From assembly GCF_000955975.1 (NCBI RefSeq), contig NZ_JYJF01000031.1, positions 1 to 61,538 of the forward strand: a DNA stretch of 61,538 bases. Reading direction: 5' to 3'. Shown here piece by piece: positions 45,867 through 55,091 of the stretch. The first letter of the stretch is position 1, and each line of letters starts with the position of its first letter. This stretch comes from Saccharothrix sp. ST-888. GTDB taxonomy: Bacteria; Actinomycetota; Actinomycetes; Streptomycetales; Streptomycetaceae. The translations under genes were made by a program, and so were the position numbers. The notes below the pieces were generated by a model that did no database searches, was not told where the DNA came from, and worked only from the letters and a program-made list of their open reading frames with translations.

Positions 45867-46030
45867 GCCTTGCATGGTGAGAGGTGATCAGATCACTGTA
45901 CCAGCCGTACGACGCCTTAGGCGTCCGCCGCTGCGTCTCGAAGCCGACGTGGACGAGCCCGAAGCGCTGATGGTAGCCCTCGGCCCGTCGAACGCCCTGT
46001 CATCCTATTCGACTGCCCGACTCAGGTCGC
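45867..46030 (-). repeat. GH1 3'-end repeat, copy C
   Basis: Minus strand, after an in-frame TGA: AEGYHQRFGLVHVGFETQR, then RTPKASYGWYSDLITSHHAR. The boundary motif is CCGTCGAACGCCCTGTCATC. The 20 bases beyond it (CTATTCGACTGCCCGACTCA) match those beyond copy D. It has no GH1 stop at the expected position. The 290 or so bases before it (45580-45866) contain only a short GTG frame (SASQMAAISALVQLGTPV) that I cannot assign. Confidence 0.9.
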
Positions 46031-46083
46031 GCTGGCGGACCTCAGCAAAGAATTGTCGATTCCTGCGGATCAGTTGAGGTTGT

Positions 46084-46205
46084 TCACACTGCGAGGGTCG
46101 CGGGTCGTTCGACGAGTTTCGCCGCGTTCGAGATGGCTACGGCCAAGACGAGGGCGACGAGGCGGGGTGCGTTCACTCGGCATCGGACCTGGGCGGACTC
46201 GACGA
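46084..46205 (-). pseudogene. Transposase-like C-terminal remnant
   Basis: The minus-strand tail SAQVRCRVNAPRLVALVLA, followed by NAAKLVERPA and a stop, recalls the C-terminus of some actinobacterial transposases (NAPHLVALVRAG then KLVERP). No catalytic residues, upstream part or inverted repeats are visible. If correct, an insertion sequence once lay at this junction. Confidence 0.3.
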
Positions 46206-46283
46206 GCTTGAAACCATCGCCAGGGCGGCAACTCGGGAACTCGGGAACCCTGGAGGGGTACGCTGTCGCCCTGGCGAGTACGG

Positions 46284-47321
46284 CTATCCGCGCGCCCCTG
46301 CCACGGTGGTGAGTTCGTCGAGCAGCGCGGCGATGGCGACGTCGGTGAACCGGTAGCCGTCGGAGGTCTCGGCGATGTGGCCCGAGGCGATGCGGGAGTT
46401 CCACCACTCTTCGAGGCAGGCGGGGGCGTATCCGCCGGTGCGGAAGCCGTACGGCTCGGATGCGGGGCCGAAGCCGGCGATCATGAGCTCGTAGTTCGGC
46501 AGCGTGTAGGACCGCTCGGTCTGCGGAGGTGTCCTGAGGTACCGCTCGAAGGAGTCGACCTGGTTGAAGCTGGTGAACAGCCAGAACAGGTAGTCGTACA
46601 TCAGCATGGAGCGCGCGTCGGCGTGCAGGACGAAGAACCCCTTGTCGCGCACGACGGCCTCCGCGAGCGCCCGCATCCGCCGGTCCGCGTCGGGCAGAAC
46701 GTCCGCGACCTCACGGAAAGCACGCAGCAGGACCGGGGAGAAGCTGCCGTCGCCCACCTTGGCGAGCTCGGCGAGCCGATCCTGCTCCGAGGTGTCGTAG
46801 ACGGACTCGTCGACCAGGCCCGTGACGAACGCCTCGAAGTTCTCCGCGACCAACGTGATCGCGAAGTCATGCTCCTGGGCGACGTGCACCACGGTCGGCT
46901 CGCCGCGCATCCCGCACGCGCGGTAGTCGAGGGCGAGCATGTCATGGCCGGCCGAGGGTGTGTCGGCGAAGTAGACACCGATATCGGGGTACTCCCACAT
47001 GTCGATCCAGAACAGGCTGCCGAACTCGCCACCCAGCGACTGCGGCCGGGTCCGCCCGACGCCCCGGATACCGGTGATCTCGATGTAGTCGTCGGCCCAG
47101 GACGTCGCCTCTGGCATGGGGAAGCAGGCCCGGGTCGGAGTGCCACCGTTGTGCGCGGTCATCAGCGCGATGTAGGAGTCGGGCAGCCGGTATCCGCCGA
47201 GCTCATCCTCCAACGACTCGATCAACTCCCGCGAGGGCAGCGCCTCCTCCACGTACTCCTCCAGCGCGTACGCCGAGTCGTCCCAGAACCCGGCGACGTC
47301 GAAGCCCTCGAAGTGTCCCAC
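46284..47321 (-). CDS. SMI1/KNR4 (SUKH) family protein
   Basis: About 345 aa. The N-terminal half is a SUKH domain: LEDELGGYRLPDSYIALM with HNGG, then FGSLFWIDMWEYPDIGVYFAD and HDMLALDYRACGMRGEP. The C-terminal half is an unassigned helical region. SUKH proteins are often immunity proteins against toxins or nucleases, but this one is longer than classic immunity proteins and no toxin gene is next to it. GTG 47321 was chosen because GGGAGGG lies just upstream; GTG 47336 is also in frame. Confidence 0.82.
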   Translation of the reverse strand: MGHFEGFDVAGFWDDSAYALEEYVEEALPSRELIESLEDELGGYRLPDSYIALMTAHNGGTPTRACFPMPEATSWADDYIEITGIRGVGRTRPQSLGGEFGSLFWIDMWEYPDIGVYFADTPSAGHDMLALDYRACGMRGEPTVVHVAQEHDFAITLVAENFEAFVTGLVDESVYDTSEQDRLAELAKVGDGSFSPVLLRAFREVADVLPDADRRMRALAEAVVRDKGFFVLHADARSMLMYDYLFWLFTSFNQVDSFERYLRTPPQTERSYTLPNYELMIAGFGPASEPYGFRTGGYAPACLEEWWNSRIASGHIAETSDGYRFTDVAIAALLDELTTVAGARG

Positions 47322-47453
47322 TGCGCCCTCCCGCACCTGCTCGTCCGGCGATTGTACGTTTCGCGCCCAGACGAGAGCGCGGTTGAGCTCGTCACGAATG
47401 AGTGACTGATCACTCCATGGGAGAGCCGCTGGGCGGCGGCTGGTCGCTGGGTA

Positions 47454-47864
47454 CTATCCGGAGCGCTCGTGACTTCCTGGGACTTCGACGACGCGGAGTT
47501 GATTGCCGGTGCGCGTCAGGATCCGGCCGAGCATGTTCTTGCCGGTACCGGTCCCGCCGCAACAGTTTGGCCGGGCACGGCCCAGCTCGGCGGCAGGCAA
47601 CGGCGTGCGGGCCCTACGGATGAGATCGGCATGGCGGGTGCCGATGAACTTCTGGGCCAGGAAGCAGTGCTCCGAGGTTGGCCATAGGTGCCCGTCGAGC
47701 TCCAGGCTGTGCGCGGAGAAGTCGGAGAAGCAGCCGTACGGGACGTCGTCGGCACGGAGCGCGGCCAGTACTTCGCGTTCGTCCAGCTTGGGGTCGCCCA
47801 GTGTCCACAGGATCGCCAAGGCCGACTGCTCGGCCGGGCTCAGGTCGAGTTCGAAGGCCTCCAC
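47454..47864 (-). pseudogene. NADAR-domain gene with internal deletion
   Basis: 136 codons. YGCFSDFSAHSLELDG and WPTSEHCFLAQKF are the N-terminal core of NADAR (YbiA-like) N-glycosidases. After AELGRARPN the sequence jumps to GGTGTGKNMLGRIL, the very end of the domain. About 50 residues are missing in frame, including the helix after the core and the W-G-D-G segment that contributes to the active site. NADAR enzymes remove damaged riboflavin intermediates or ADP-ribose adducts, some in anti-phage settings. This product is probably inactive. The start (GTG 47864) is uncertain. Confidence 0.72.
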
Positions 47865-47999
47865 CTCCTGCAGGGACTCTTATGGATCCTCGCGGACAGC
47901 TCTGGCCATGCGAACCACCTCCTGGGCTTTCCCGGAATTCGTTCGCCGCCGGCGGGGCGGCGTGCGAGGATTCCGAGGCTCTTTGGGAGGGGTTGTCCG

Positions 48000-49634
48000 A
48001 TGTCCAAGCCGCTGTCCGTCCGTCGTGTGCTCGGGGCCGGTCCCTTCGCCGAGATGGGCGAGCCCTCGGTGGCCGTCCGGTGCGAGGCGAGGGGGCTGGT
48101 CGCCGTCGGGGGCCAGCTCGGGCATCTGCACTGGCCCGGCTGGTCCGTCGACGGCTTTCGCGGCCACCGCGTCGGCGTCTACGGGCTCGGCGAGCTGGAC
48201 TGCCGACACCTCCTCGACAGCCGGTGGCCGGTGAACTCGATCGCCTTCCACCCGAGCCTGCCGCTGCTCGCCGTCGGCACCGGCGACTACGACGGCGGGT
48301 ACTGCTTCGAGGGCGAGCTGCTGCTCGTCGACCTCACGGACGCAAGCGTGGTCTCGCTGCTGGAGTACGAATGCGAGGTCCGTCGGGTGCGCTGGCGGGA
48401 GGACGGCCGTGCACTGGAGGTGGTCGTCAGCCCGTACGACGAGGAGTCGTCCGAGCAGCCGTTCGCCCACGGCTTCGCCTCCGTCGTAGAACGCGACGAC
48501 TGGCAAGCCGTCACCCACGGGAGCATGTCGCCCAAGGAACTCACCGGGCCACAGGTGGAGGCGGCTTCCGGCGGTGACCGCGCGCTGGCGCAGGCCGCCC
48601 GGGAGACGCTCACCGCTTTGAGTGCCGCGCAGGGGGTCCAGTGGTCCCGGCGGCGGCAGGTCTGGGCGGTGGAGGGGCTGGCCGACGGCCGGGTGCTGGC
48701 CGTCCTCGAAGGCGTGAAGCTCGAAAGCTGGCTGCCCTCCGGCGAGTTGGCCTGGCGACTGACCGATCCCGACGGCGCGCGCCAGCTGTCCGTCTGCCCC
48801 GGCGGGGAGTCCGCCTGGGTGAACGTGGCCCCACGGCCCCGCTGGACCGGATCCGGCTGGGCGAATCCCCCCGGTACGGTCGAACGGCTCTCGCTGGCCG
48901 ACGGCAGCACCCTCGGCACCACCCGCACCGCCTTCCCGGCCGCGCTCACCACCGACCTCGACGGCCGGATCGCCCTGCGCGACACCCGCCACGAGAAGCG
49001 GCCGCACCCCACTATGCTGCTCACCCCGGAGCACCGGGAGTCCGGTAGTGTCGACCTCGGCCGCTACGACGTGTTCAACCACTACTTCCCGGTCCGGCAC
49101 AGTCCCGAACTCCTCTTCCTGCAGGGCGGGAAGAAGGAGTACTGGAAGGACAAGTGGGTCGTGGCCGTCGACCCGCACGACCACAGCGGCGGCCGACCGA
49201 AGCCCCGCCGGCTGTTCCCGCTCAGCTGGGACACCGACCGCATCGACCACCTCTACGGCGGCCCGGCCCTCCGCCTCACCGGCGAGAGTGGCGAGGCCCT
49301 CGTCCACGCCGGCAAGATCCACACCAGCCGCCCACTGCGGCACGGGCACTTCTTCGTCGTCCGGCGCGGCTACCCGGACGGTGCGCTGCAGTGGCTCTTC
49401 ACCACCGACCATGCCGTCACCGCACTGGACACCGACGGCGACACCGTCTTCGCCACCCTCACCTCCGGCGAGGTCGTGGCGCTCGACGCGGCGAGCGGGA
49501 CGCTCCAGTGGCGGACCCACCTCACGGTGGACGGCATCCCGACCGTGGCCCTGTCCCTGGCAGTGGCCGAGCGCGGGCACCTGCTCCTGGGCACGGTCGA
49601 CGGACGGATCCTCGTGGCCGACCGGCAGCTCTAG
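48000..49634 (+). CDS. Beta-propeller (WD40/PQQ-like) protein, unknown function
   Basis: 544 aa. Repeated blade-like segments include VNSIAFHPSLPLLAVGTGDY, a middle region, and C-terminal PQQ-type blades (ALDTDGDTVFATLTSGEVV, then LDAASGTLQWRTHL and LLLGTVDGRILVADRQ). No signal peptide is visible, so it is probably a cytoplasmic interaction platform. ATG 48000 follows GGGAGGGG by seven bases. Neighbours are the NADAR relic upstream and a small hypothetical gene downstream; neither suggests a pathway. Confidence 0.85.
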   Translation: MSKPLSVRRVLGAGPFAEMGEPSVAVRCEARGLVAVGGQLGHLHWPGWSVDGFRGHRVGVYGLGELDCRHLLDSRWPVNSIAFHPSLPLLAVGTGDYDGGYCFEGELLLVDLTDASVVSLLEYECEVRRVRWREDGRALEVVVSPYDEESSEQPFAHGFASVVERDDWQAVTHGSMSPKELTGPQVEAASGGDRALAQAARETLTALSAAQGVQWSRRRQVWAVEGLADGRVLAVLEGVKLESWLPSGELAWRLTDPDGARQLSVCPGGESAWVNVAPRPRWTGSGWANPPGTVERLSLADGSTLGTTRTAFPAALTTDLDGRIALRDTRHEKRPHPTMLLTPEHRESGSVDLGRYDVFNHYFPVRHSPELLFLQGGKKEYWKDKWVVAVDPHDHSGGRPKPRRLFPLSWDTDRIDHLYGGPALRLTGESGEALVHAGKIHTSRPLRHGHFFVVRRGYPDGALQWLFTTDHAVTALDTDGDTVFATLTSGEVVALDAASGTLQWRTHLTVDGIPTVALSLAVAERGHLLLGTVDGRILVADRQL

Positions 49635-49786
49635 TCCAGCCGTAGACCGTGATGTGAAGGCAGTTCCTCATGACCTGACGCACTGCCCCGACCAAGGGAC
49701 TTCAGCGGTGTCTGGTCTCGTGGCATGCGGTCTGGCTCCGGCGGCGGATCCTTGACGGCTGGCCATCCAGATGCGCGCTTCACCAT

Positions 49787-50149
49787 TCACCGACTCGCCT
49801 CGGCAACAAGGACGAAGGCCGTCCGATCGCCGGCCATGCTGAAGTGCAAAGGCTCCCCCGTCGCTTCCGGCCGCCACCCGGCTGCGATGCCGGCGCGAAC
49901 GAGGGCAGCTGTCAGCCTGGGTGTGACAGGTTCAAGGTTGAGCAGCTCAGTGGCCCTCTCACCTGCGGCCACGATTTCGGGGAAGAGCAGCCAGTAATCG
50001 TCGATCTCCACCGATACGACGATTTGGCACCGCCGGCCCGGCCCGTCGAGCCAGACGTGGACAGCGACATGGCCGGCGTCGACGGTCTGGACTGTCCAGC
50101 GGTACTCAAGTCCGTCGACGCGAATCCTGCGCGGTGGTCTCCGTGTCAC
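49787..50149 (-). CDS. Small hypothetical protein
   Basis: 120 aa starting at GTG 50149. It has an N-terminal beta-rich part (RIRVDGLEYRWTVQTVDAG, HVWLDG) and a helical C-terminus (TPRLTAALVRAGIAAGW). Similar small proteins are common in streptomycetes, but I know no function. No clear ribosome binding site precedes the start. It is convergent with the beta-propeller gene. Confidence 0.6.
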   Translation of the reverse strand: MTRRPPRRIRVDGLEYRWTVQTVDAGHVAVHVWLDGPGRRCQIVVSVEIDDYWLLFPEIVAAGERATELLNLEPVTPRLTAALVRAGIAAGWRPEATGEPLHFSMAGDRTAFVLVAEASR

Positions 50150-50171
50150 ATGGCGACGATACGGCCAGTGC

Positions 50172-50410
50172 CAGCACCGGAGGGCCGGGGGTCCGCGGCT
50201 CCAGGTCGTCGGCCGGGTACGCCTACTGGTGAGGCGGCCGACGCGGCCTTGGCAGGCGGTAACTCGCGGAGGAACAGCCGCTGCCTACGAGGCTCCCCGT
50301 CGATGTGCCCATAGACGAGGCATTGGACGCGGGTCGTCGAGGTGGATCTCCATGGCGCGCAGCAAGGCACGGTCGAGCGGGGTGAGGCCGACCACGGTGA
50401 CATCGTCCTG
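50172..50410 (-). pseudogene. Frameshifted small gene, unknown function
   Basis: Two minus-strand frames read on from each other: VVGLTPLDRALLRAMEIHLD in one, then VQCLVYGHIDGEPRRQRLF and LRELPPAKAASAASPV in the next, with the shift near 50330. Both have gene-like codon use. The family is not recognised. It is followed by repeat copies G and B, which fill most of 50411-50762; I see no gene from there to 51035. Confidence 0.5.
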
Positions 50411-50463
50411 GCATCTGGAACGGTTCGCCGGGGGCCAACTTTTCGCCTGGTCGGGCCACCAGC

Positions 50464-50515
50464 GAACCATTGGTGAAGACCACCGGATCTGTCGAACACC
50501 CTGTCATTACCTCGT
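50464..50515. repeat. Boundary-motif repeat with alternative flank, copy G
   Basis: GAACCATTGG (50464), 15 unmatched bases, then CTGTCGAACACCCTGTCATT (50489). This is the constant motif of the GH1 repeats without any GH1 sequence. Copy H at 58294 has the same two blocks at the same spacing. Confidence 0.75.
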
Positions 50516-50606
50516 CAAGTGCGCTGAGCGGCCATGAGCTCGCTCCGCAGGGCCCTACCGAACCTGCATCGAACCTGACGGGCGGCACATCCAATCCGGA
50601 GCTTAA

Positions 50607-50762
50607 CTACCGTGAATGCCAGGTTCGATGAGTAGCAATCAGGTCGCGGTACCAGCCGTACGACGCCTTGGGCGTCCGCCGCTGCGTCTCGAAGTCGACG
50701 TGCACCAGCCCGAAGCGCTGATGATAGCCCTCGGCCCATCGAACAGGCTGTCATCCTAATCC
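50607..50762 (-). repeat. GH1 3'-end repeat, copy B
   Basis: Minus strand, after an in-frame TGA: AEGYHQRFGLVHVDFETQR, then RTPKASYGWYRDLIATHRT and a GH1-type stop at 50607-50609. The frame is intact over the whole relic. The boundary motif is slightly changed (CCATCGAACAGGCTGTCATC). It lies 270 bases before the helicase-nuclease gene. Confidence 0.9.
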
Positions 50763-51035
50763 TCGTTCTGGAGCGCCCCGTCGGCGCAGGCTCGGCCAGC
50801 GCGTGCACCGTAGAGCCCGCCCTCTCCCCTCGCCGGGCTTGCCCACGCAGCGCCATCTTCCCGACGACGCGCACGGGGCGCACGGCTGCGCGCAAGCAAT
50901 ACTCCTATGCGCTCCCTGTGATCTCCGATCAAGCTCCGAATTCCTCCTCTTCCTCTCAACAGAGGTCTTACTCTGGTGAGTTCGCCTACCGACCAGGCGG
51001 GCTTAGGAAGAGGTTCGGACCAGAGGGGTAGCTAA

Positions 51036-54000
51036 GTGAACGGCACTGCCAATCGCGCGCGGGAGGAGGCCGTGGCCTCCCAGGCTCAGCGATGGGCCGA
51101 CGAACTCATTGATCTTGGACCGCGCAATACATTGCTGCACTTCAAGGACACAAAGACTGGCAGTCTCGACCTGACCGCCATCTCCGCCGAGCAGCAGCAC
51201 GCGCTACTGACCGGCCGGAAGGTCCGGCTCGCGAGCCTCGTCCCCGATCCGTCCGATCACAAATCCGCCTGCCTTCGCGCACGCTACCTGCGGCGCCGGA
51301 TCCTGGAACTGGACGAGGAACAGGGTGTCGAGGCCGGTCGCCTGGCCTGCGGACTGCTGAACGTGGACTCGCCGAAGACACGTGGCACAACCATCGTCCC
51401 CCCACTGCGCGCTCCCCTCGTGTTGCTGCCCCTGACGATCCAGCCGCGCACGGCCACCGAGAACGACTTCGTCCTCCAGGTCGACGGCGAGCCGGAGATC
51501 AATCCGGTCCTGCTCTACGCACTGAACCGCCAGTACGGCCTGGACGACGACCTCGACCAACTGGCCGACCAGGCGTCAACCACGCTTGAGGAGCAGACGG
51601 ATCCGGGTACCCGGGTGCGCGCTGTGTACGACCTCCTCGCCAAGTCCCTCCGTCGGAGCGGGCTGTCCGCGTCGTTCGAGGAACGCCTCGTGGTCGGGGC
51701 CTTCAGCTTCGACCGGCTGCCCATGGTCAACGACCTGAAGAACTCGGGCTCATTGCTCGCCGAGCACCCCGTCATCGCCGCTATCGCCGGTGACAGCACG
51801 GCGGCCCGCTCGCTGCTGGAGGACACGGAGGGCCCTCCCCCAGTGGGCGAGATCCCTCCGCGGGAGGAGTTCCTCGTCCACGATGCCGATGCCTCTCAGC
51901 AGCAGGCGATCCGCGCCGTGCTGGCCGGCCGGCATGTGGTCATTGAGGGCCCTCCCGGGACGGGTAAGAGCCAGACCATCGCCAACCTCATCGCCGCGCT
52001 GGCTGCTGAGGGACGGCGCATCCTCTTCGTCGCGGAGAAGCGCGCCGCGATCGAGGCGGTCACCGACCGACTCGCCCAGGCCGACCTCGACGGACTCGTT
52101 CTCGATCTCCATGGAAACAAGCTGAACCGTCGCCAGCTGGCCCAACAGCTTCTTGAGACCCTCGACCGGTCTGGCCAGGAGCCGCCGCCGCGCCCTGAAC
52201 AGTTGCACGCCTCACTCGAGCACTTCCGCGGTCAGACCGGCCGGCACGTCGCCGAGTTCCACAAGCCGCGGTCCCCGTGGGGGGTCAGCGCCTACCAGGC
52301 CCTGGCGGCGCTGTCAGGGGTTCCGCCCGAGCACCAGACCCGCTGGCACCTGCGCGGCGGTGTCCTGAAGCAGCTGGACCTGGCTACACGGCAACAGGTG
52401 GAGCAGGACCTGCACAAGTTCGTCAGCCGGAAGGGGCTGCAGATTCGGCGCGGCCAGTCTCCCTGGGCGCGCACCCGCGTACGGGACGTCACGGAGCTCC
52501 GTCCAGTCCTCGAACGACTCGACCAGCTGGCGGGCACGGCCTTCCTGGACACCCGCAGGGAGATCGAGACACTCATCACCACAGCAGGGCTGTGCCAGGC
52601 ACAGGACGTCCACGGCTGGCAGCAGTTGCTGGATCTCCTGCAGGCAGTGTCCGGCACCTTCGAGGAGTTCACTGCGGAGGTCTTCGGACCGCAGCTCGAC
52701 CGGCTCGTCGCCGCCACCGCTGACAGGGCATGGCGCAAGCAGCACGGGCAGCCCATCGGTTGGTGGCAGCGGCGCTCCTTGGTCCGTGAGGCCACGGCCA
52801 TCCATCGGGACGGACTGCGCGACCGCCAGCTCCTCCACACCCGGCTGGTCCAGGCCCAGGAACAGCGGACCCGTTGGCAGAGCGTGTCGGTGGACGGCGC
52901 ACCGCCGTCCACAGTCCCTGAGCTCGACGCCACCCTGAAGAACTTCATCGAGCTTCGCGACCGGCTCGCCGCAGTGGCCCTCTGCGCGGGTGTCGACGGC
53001 TGGGCGAAGAAGCCTGCCGATGAGGTCGTCGAGCTCGTACGAGAACTCGACGCCGACCGCGCGACGCTGTACCAGATGCCCGAACTCAACCAGCTGACCG
53101 ACCGCTTGGAGGCCGCCGGTCTTGGCCCGCTGCTTGACGAGCTGACTCAGAGCCTCCCCACGCCCGAGGCGGTGGTCGACCGGTTCCAGTACGCCTGGTG
53201 GTCATCCGTTCTCGCCGAGATCAAGATGCATTCCCAGCACGTCCGCACCTTCACCGGACGGGAACACGATCACGCCGTCACGCAGTTCCGCCGCACCGAC
53301 AGCGACCACATGGCCGCCAACGCCGGCCGCGTGCGTTACTCCGTGGCGGCCCGGCTGCGCAAGGCCCGCGATACCCATCGCGACCAGAACGCCGTAGTCC
53401 GCGACCAGGCCGCCCGCAAGACGCGCCACCTGCCCCTGCGCAAACTGGTCGCCAAGGCTCCCGACGTGCTGTTGGCGGCCAAACCCTGCTGGGCCATGTC
53501 GCCGCTCGTGGTCAGCCGCGTGCTACCGGCCACCCGGCTGTTCGATGTGGTGGTCTTCGACGAAGCCAGTCAGATCCTGCCGCACGACGCCATGACGTCG
53601 ATCATGCGGGGTCGCCAGGTCGTCGTCGCGGGCGACCGGAACCAGTTGCCGCCCACCTCGTTCTTCAGCCGCGTGCTGAGCGGCACGGACAGTCAGGAGG
53701 ACGCTGACGACGAGGACGGGAACGATCCCGGCGTCTTCGAGTCGCTCCTGGATTTGCTCAGCAGTCGGCTGCCCCGCGTCCACACCCTCCGCTGGCACTA
53801 CCGGAGCAGTGACGAGAGGCTGATCGCCTTCTCCAACCGCGAGATCTACGGCGACCAACTCGTCACGTTCCCCGGGACCGCCGTCGAAAGTCCGATCCGC
53901 CTGGAGGTCGTCGACGGACACGCACTGCCCGGCCAGGACGGCTCCGCACCCCAGGAGGTCGAGCGAGTGGTGGAGCTGGCCCTCGATCACGCCTCCCGTA

Positions 54001-55091
54001 CCCCCGATCTCAGCCTCGGCATCATCACCATGGGCCAACGGCACGCCGACCGCATCGATCTCGCCCTGCGCAGAGCCCTCGAGGCACAGCCGGACCTACA
54101 GGACTACTTCAGCCCCGAGGCGGGCCCCGGCCGCCGCTTCTTCATCAAGAACCTCGAACGCGTGCAGGGTGACGAACGCGACGCCATCATCCTCAGCATC
54201 GGGTATGCCAAGGCCGCCAACGGCCGGCTTGCCCAACGCTTCGGGCCGCTCAACAACGAAGGCGGAGAGCGTCGACTCAACGTCGCCATCACGCGTGCAC
54301 GCAACCGCATGACAGTCGTCAGCTCGTTCTCCCACCACGACTTCGGCCCGCGTGCCGAAACGAAGAACCGCGGCCCCGAACTGCTGCGCCTGTTCCTCGA
54401 GTACTGCGCTGTCCAGGGTGACCTCACCCGGTCGGGCGGACGCCAGGAGACCTACGAGTTGAACCCGTTCGAACGGCAGGTGTTGGAGGCCCTGCGGTCC
54501 TCAGGCGTCCCCGCCGTCCCACAATGGGGCGTCTCCGGTTATCGCATCGACTTCGCGCTGGCTCATCCTGAACGGCCCGGCCAGATGCTGCTCGCCGTGG
54601 AGACGGATGGCGACCGCTACCACCGCACAGTGAGCGCACGAGACCGTGACCGGCTCCGCCAGGCTCACCTGGAACGACTCGGATGGCAGTTCCACCGGAT
54701 CTGGGCCGCGGACTGGTTCGCCGACCCCCAGGCCGAGACGGACCGACTTGTCGGTGTCTGGCAGGACGTCGTCCGCGCAGCCGACGAGCCGCCGAACGGC
54801 ACAGTGCCTCAGACCTCGGTCCCCGCTCCACGCCGGGCAGAAGAGCCGTCGACGCGGCGGGGACACAGACCGTCGTTGACGCCTGGTGGCAGCATCGGCA
54901 CCTACTCCGACACGGATCTCCGCGCGCTCGCCGGCTGGGTTCTCAGCGACGGCTACCAGCTCGACCGTGACACCCGGATCAGTCAGGCCATGACCGAACT
55001 CGGCTTCCGGAAGCGAGGACGGGTCATCGTCGAACGCCTCAACCAGGCCTTCGATCACTCTCAGCAGTTCGCGGACAAGGAGCACATCTGA
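51036..55091 (+). CDS. DUF4011-SF1 helicase-nuclease fusion, probable anti-phage effector
   Basis: 1,351 aa. An N-terminal DUF4011 region (RWADELIDLGPRNTLLHF) is followed by a superfamily 1 helicase core: SQQQAIRAVL, Walker A EGPPGTGKSQT, a long inserted helical region, motif II VVFDEASQI, GDRNQLPPTSFF, and motif VI NVAITRARNRM. Near residue 1,170 comes a PD-(D/E)xK nuclease of the Vsr/MTES type, with YRIDFAL and AVETDGDRYH giving the acidic pair; a C-terminal tail of about 120 aa follows. This architecture is that of Hhe-like or other helicase-nuclease phage-defence proteins. GTG 51036 has AGAGGGG eight bases upstream. The stop overlaps the next start by one base, so it is coupled to the HEPN-like gene. 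Confidence 0.9.
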   Translation: MNGTANRAREEAVASQAQRWADELIDLGPRNTLLHFKDTKTGSLDLTAISAEQQHALLTGRKVRLASLVPDPSDHKSACLRARYLRRRILELDEEQGVEAGRLACGLLNVDSPKTRGTTIVPPLRAPLVLLPLTIQPRTATENDFVLQVDGEPEINPVLLYALNRQYGLDDDLDQLADQASTTLEEQTDPGTRVRAVYDLLAKSLRRSGLSASFEERLVVGAFSFDRLPMVNDLKNSGSLLAEHPVIAAIAGDSTAARSLLEDTEGPPPVGEIPPREEFLVHDADASQQQAIRAVLAGRHVVIEGPPGTGKSQTIANLIAALAAEGRRILFVAEKRAAIEAVTDRLAQADLDGLVLDLHGNKLNRRQLAQQLLETLDRSGQEPPPRPEQLHASLEHFRGQTGRHVAEFHKPRSPWGVSAYQALAALSGVPPEHQTRWHLRGGVLKQLDLATRQQVEQDLHKFVSRKGLQIRRGQSPWARTRVRDVTELRPVLERLDQLAGTAFLDTRREIETLITTAGLCQAQDVHGWQQLLDLLQAVSGTFEEFTAEVFGPQLDRLVAATADRAWRKQHGQPIGWWQRRSLVREATAIHRDGLRDRQLLHTRLVQAQEQRTRWQSVSVDGAPPSTVPELDATLKNFIELRDRLAAVALCAGVDGWAKKPADEVVELVRELDADRATLYQMPELNQLTDRLEAAGLGPLLDELTQSLPTPEAVVDRFQYAWWSSVLAEIKMHSQHVRTFTGREHDHAVTQFRRTDSDHMAANAGRVRYSVAARLRKARDTHRDQNAVVRDQAARKTRHLPLRKLVAKAPDVLLAAKPCWAMSPLVVSRVLPATRLFDVVVFDEASQILPHDAMTSIMRGRQVVVAGDRNQLPPTSFFSRVLSGTDSQEDADDEDGNDPGVFESLLDLLSSRLPRVHTLRWHYRSSDERLIAFSNREIYGDQLVTFPGTAVESPIRLEVVDGHALPGQDGSAPQEVERVVELALDHASRTPDLSLGIITMGQRHADRIDLALRRALEAQPDLQDYFSPEAGPGRRFFIKNLERVQGDERDAIILSIGYAKAANGRLAQRFGPLNNEGGERRLNVAITRARNRMTVVSSFSHHDFGPRAETKNRGPELLRLFLEYCAVQGDLTRSGGRQETYELNPFERQVLEALRSSGVPAVPQWGVSGYRIDFALAHPERPGQMLLAVETDGDRYHRTVSARDRDRLRQAHLERLGWQFHRIWAADWFADPQAETDRLVGVWQDVVRAADEPPNGTVPQTSVPAPRRAEEPSTRRGHRPSLTPGGSIGTYSDTDLRALAGWVLSDGYQLDRDTRISQAMTELGFRKRGRVIVERLNQAFDHSQQFADKEHI

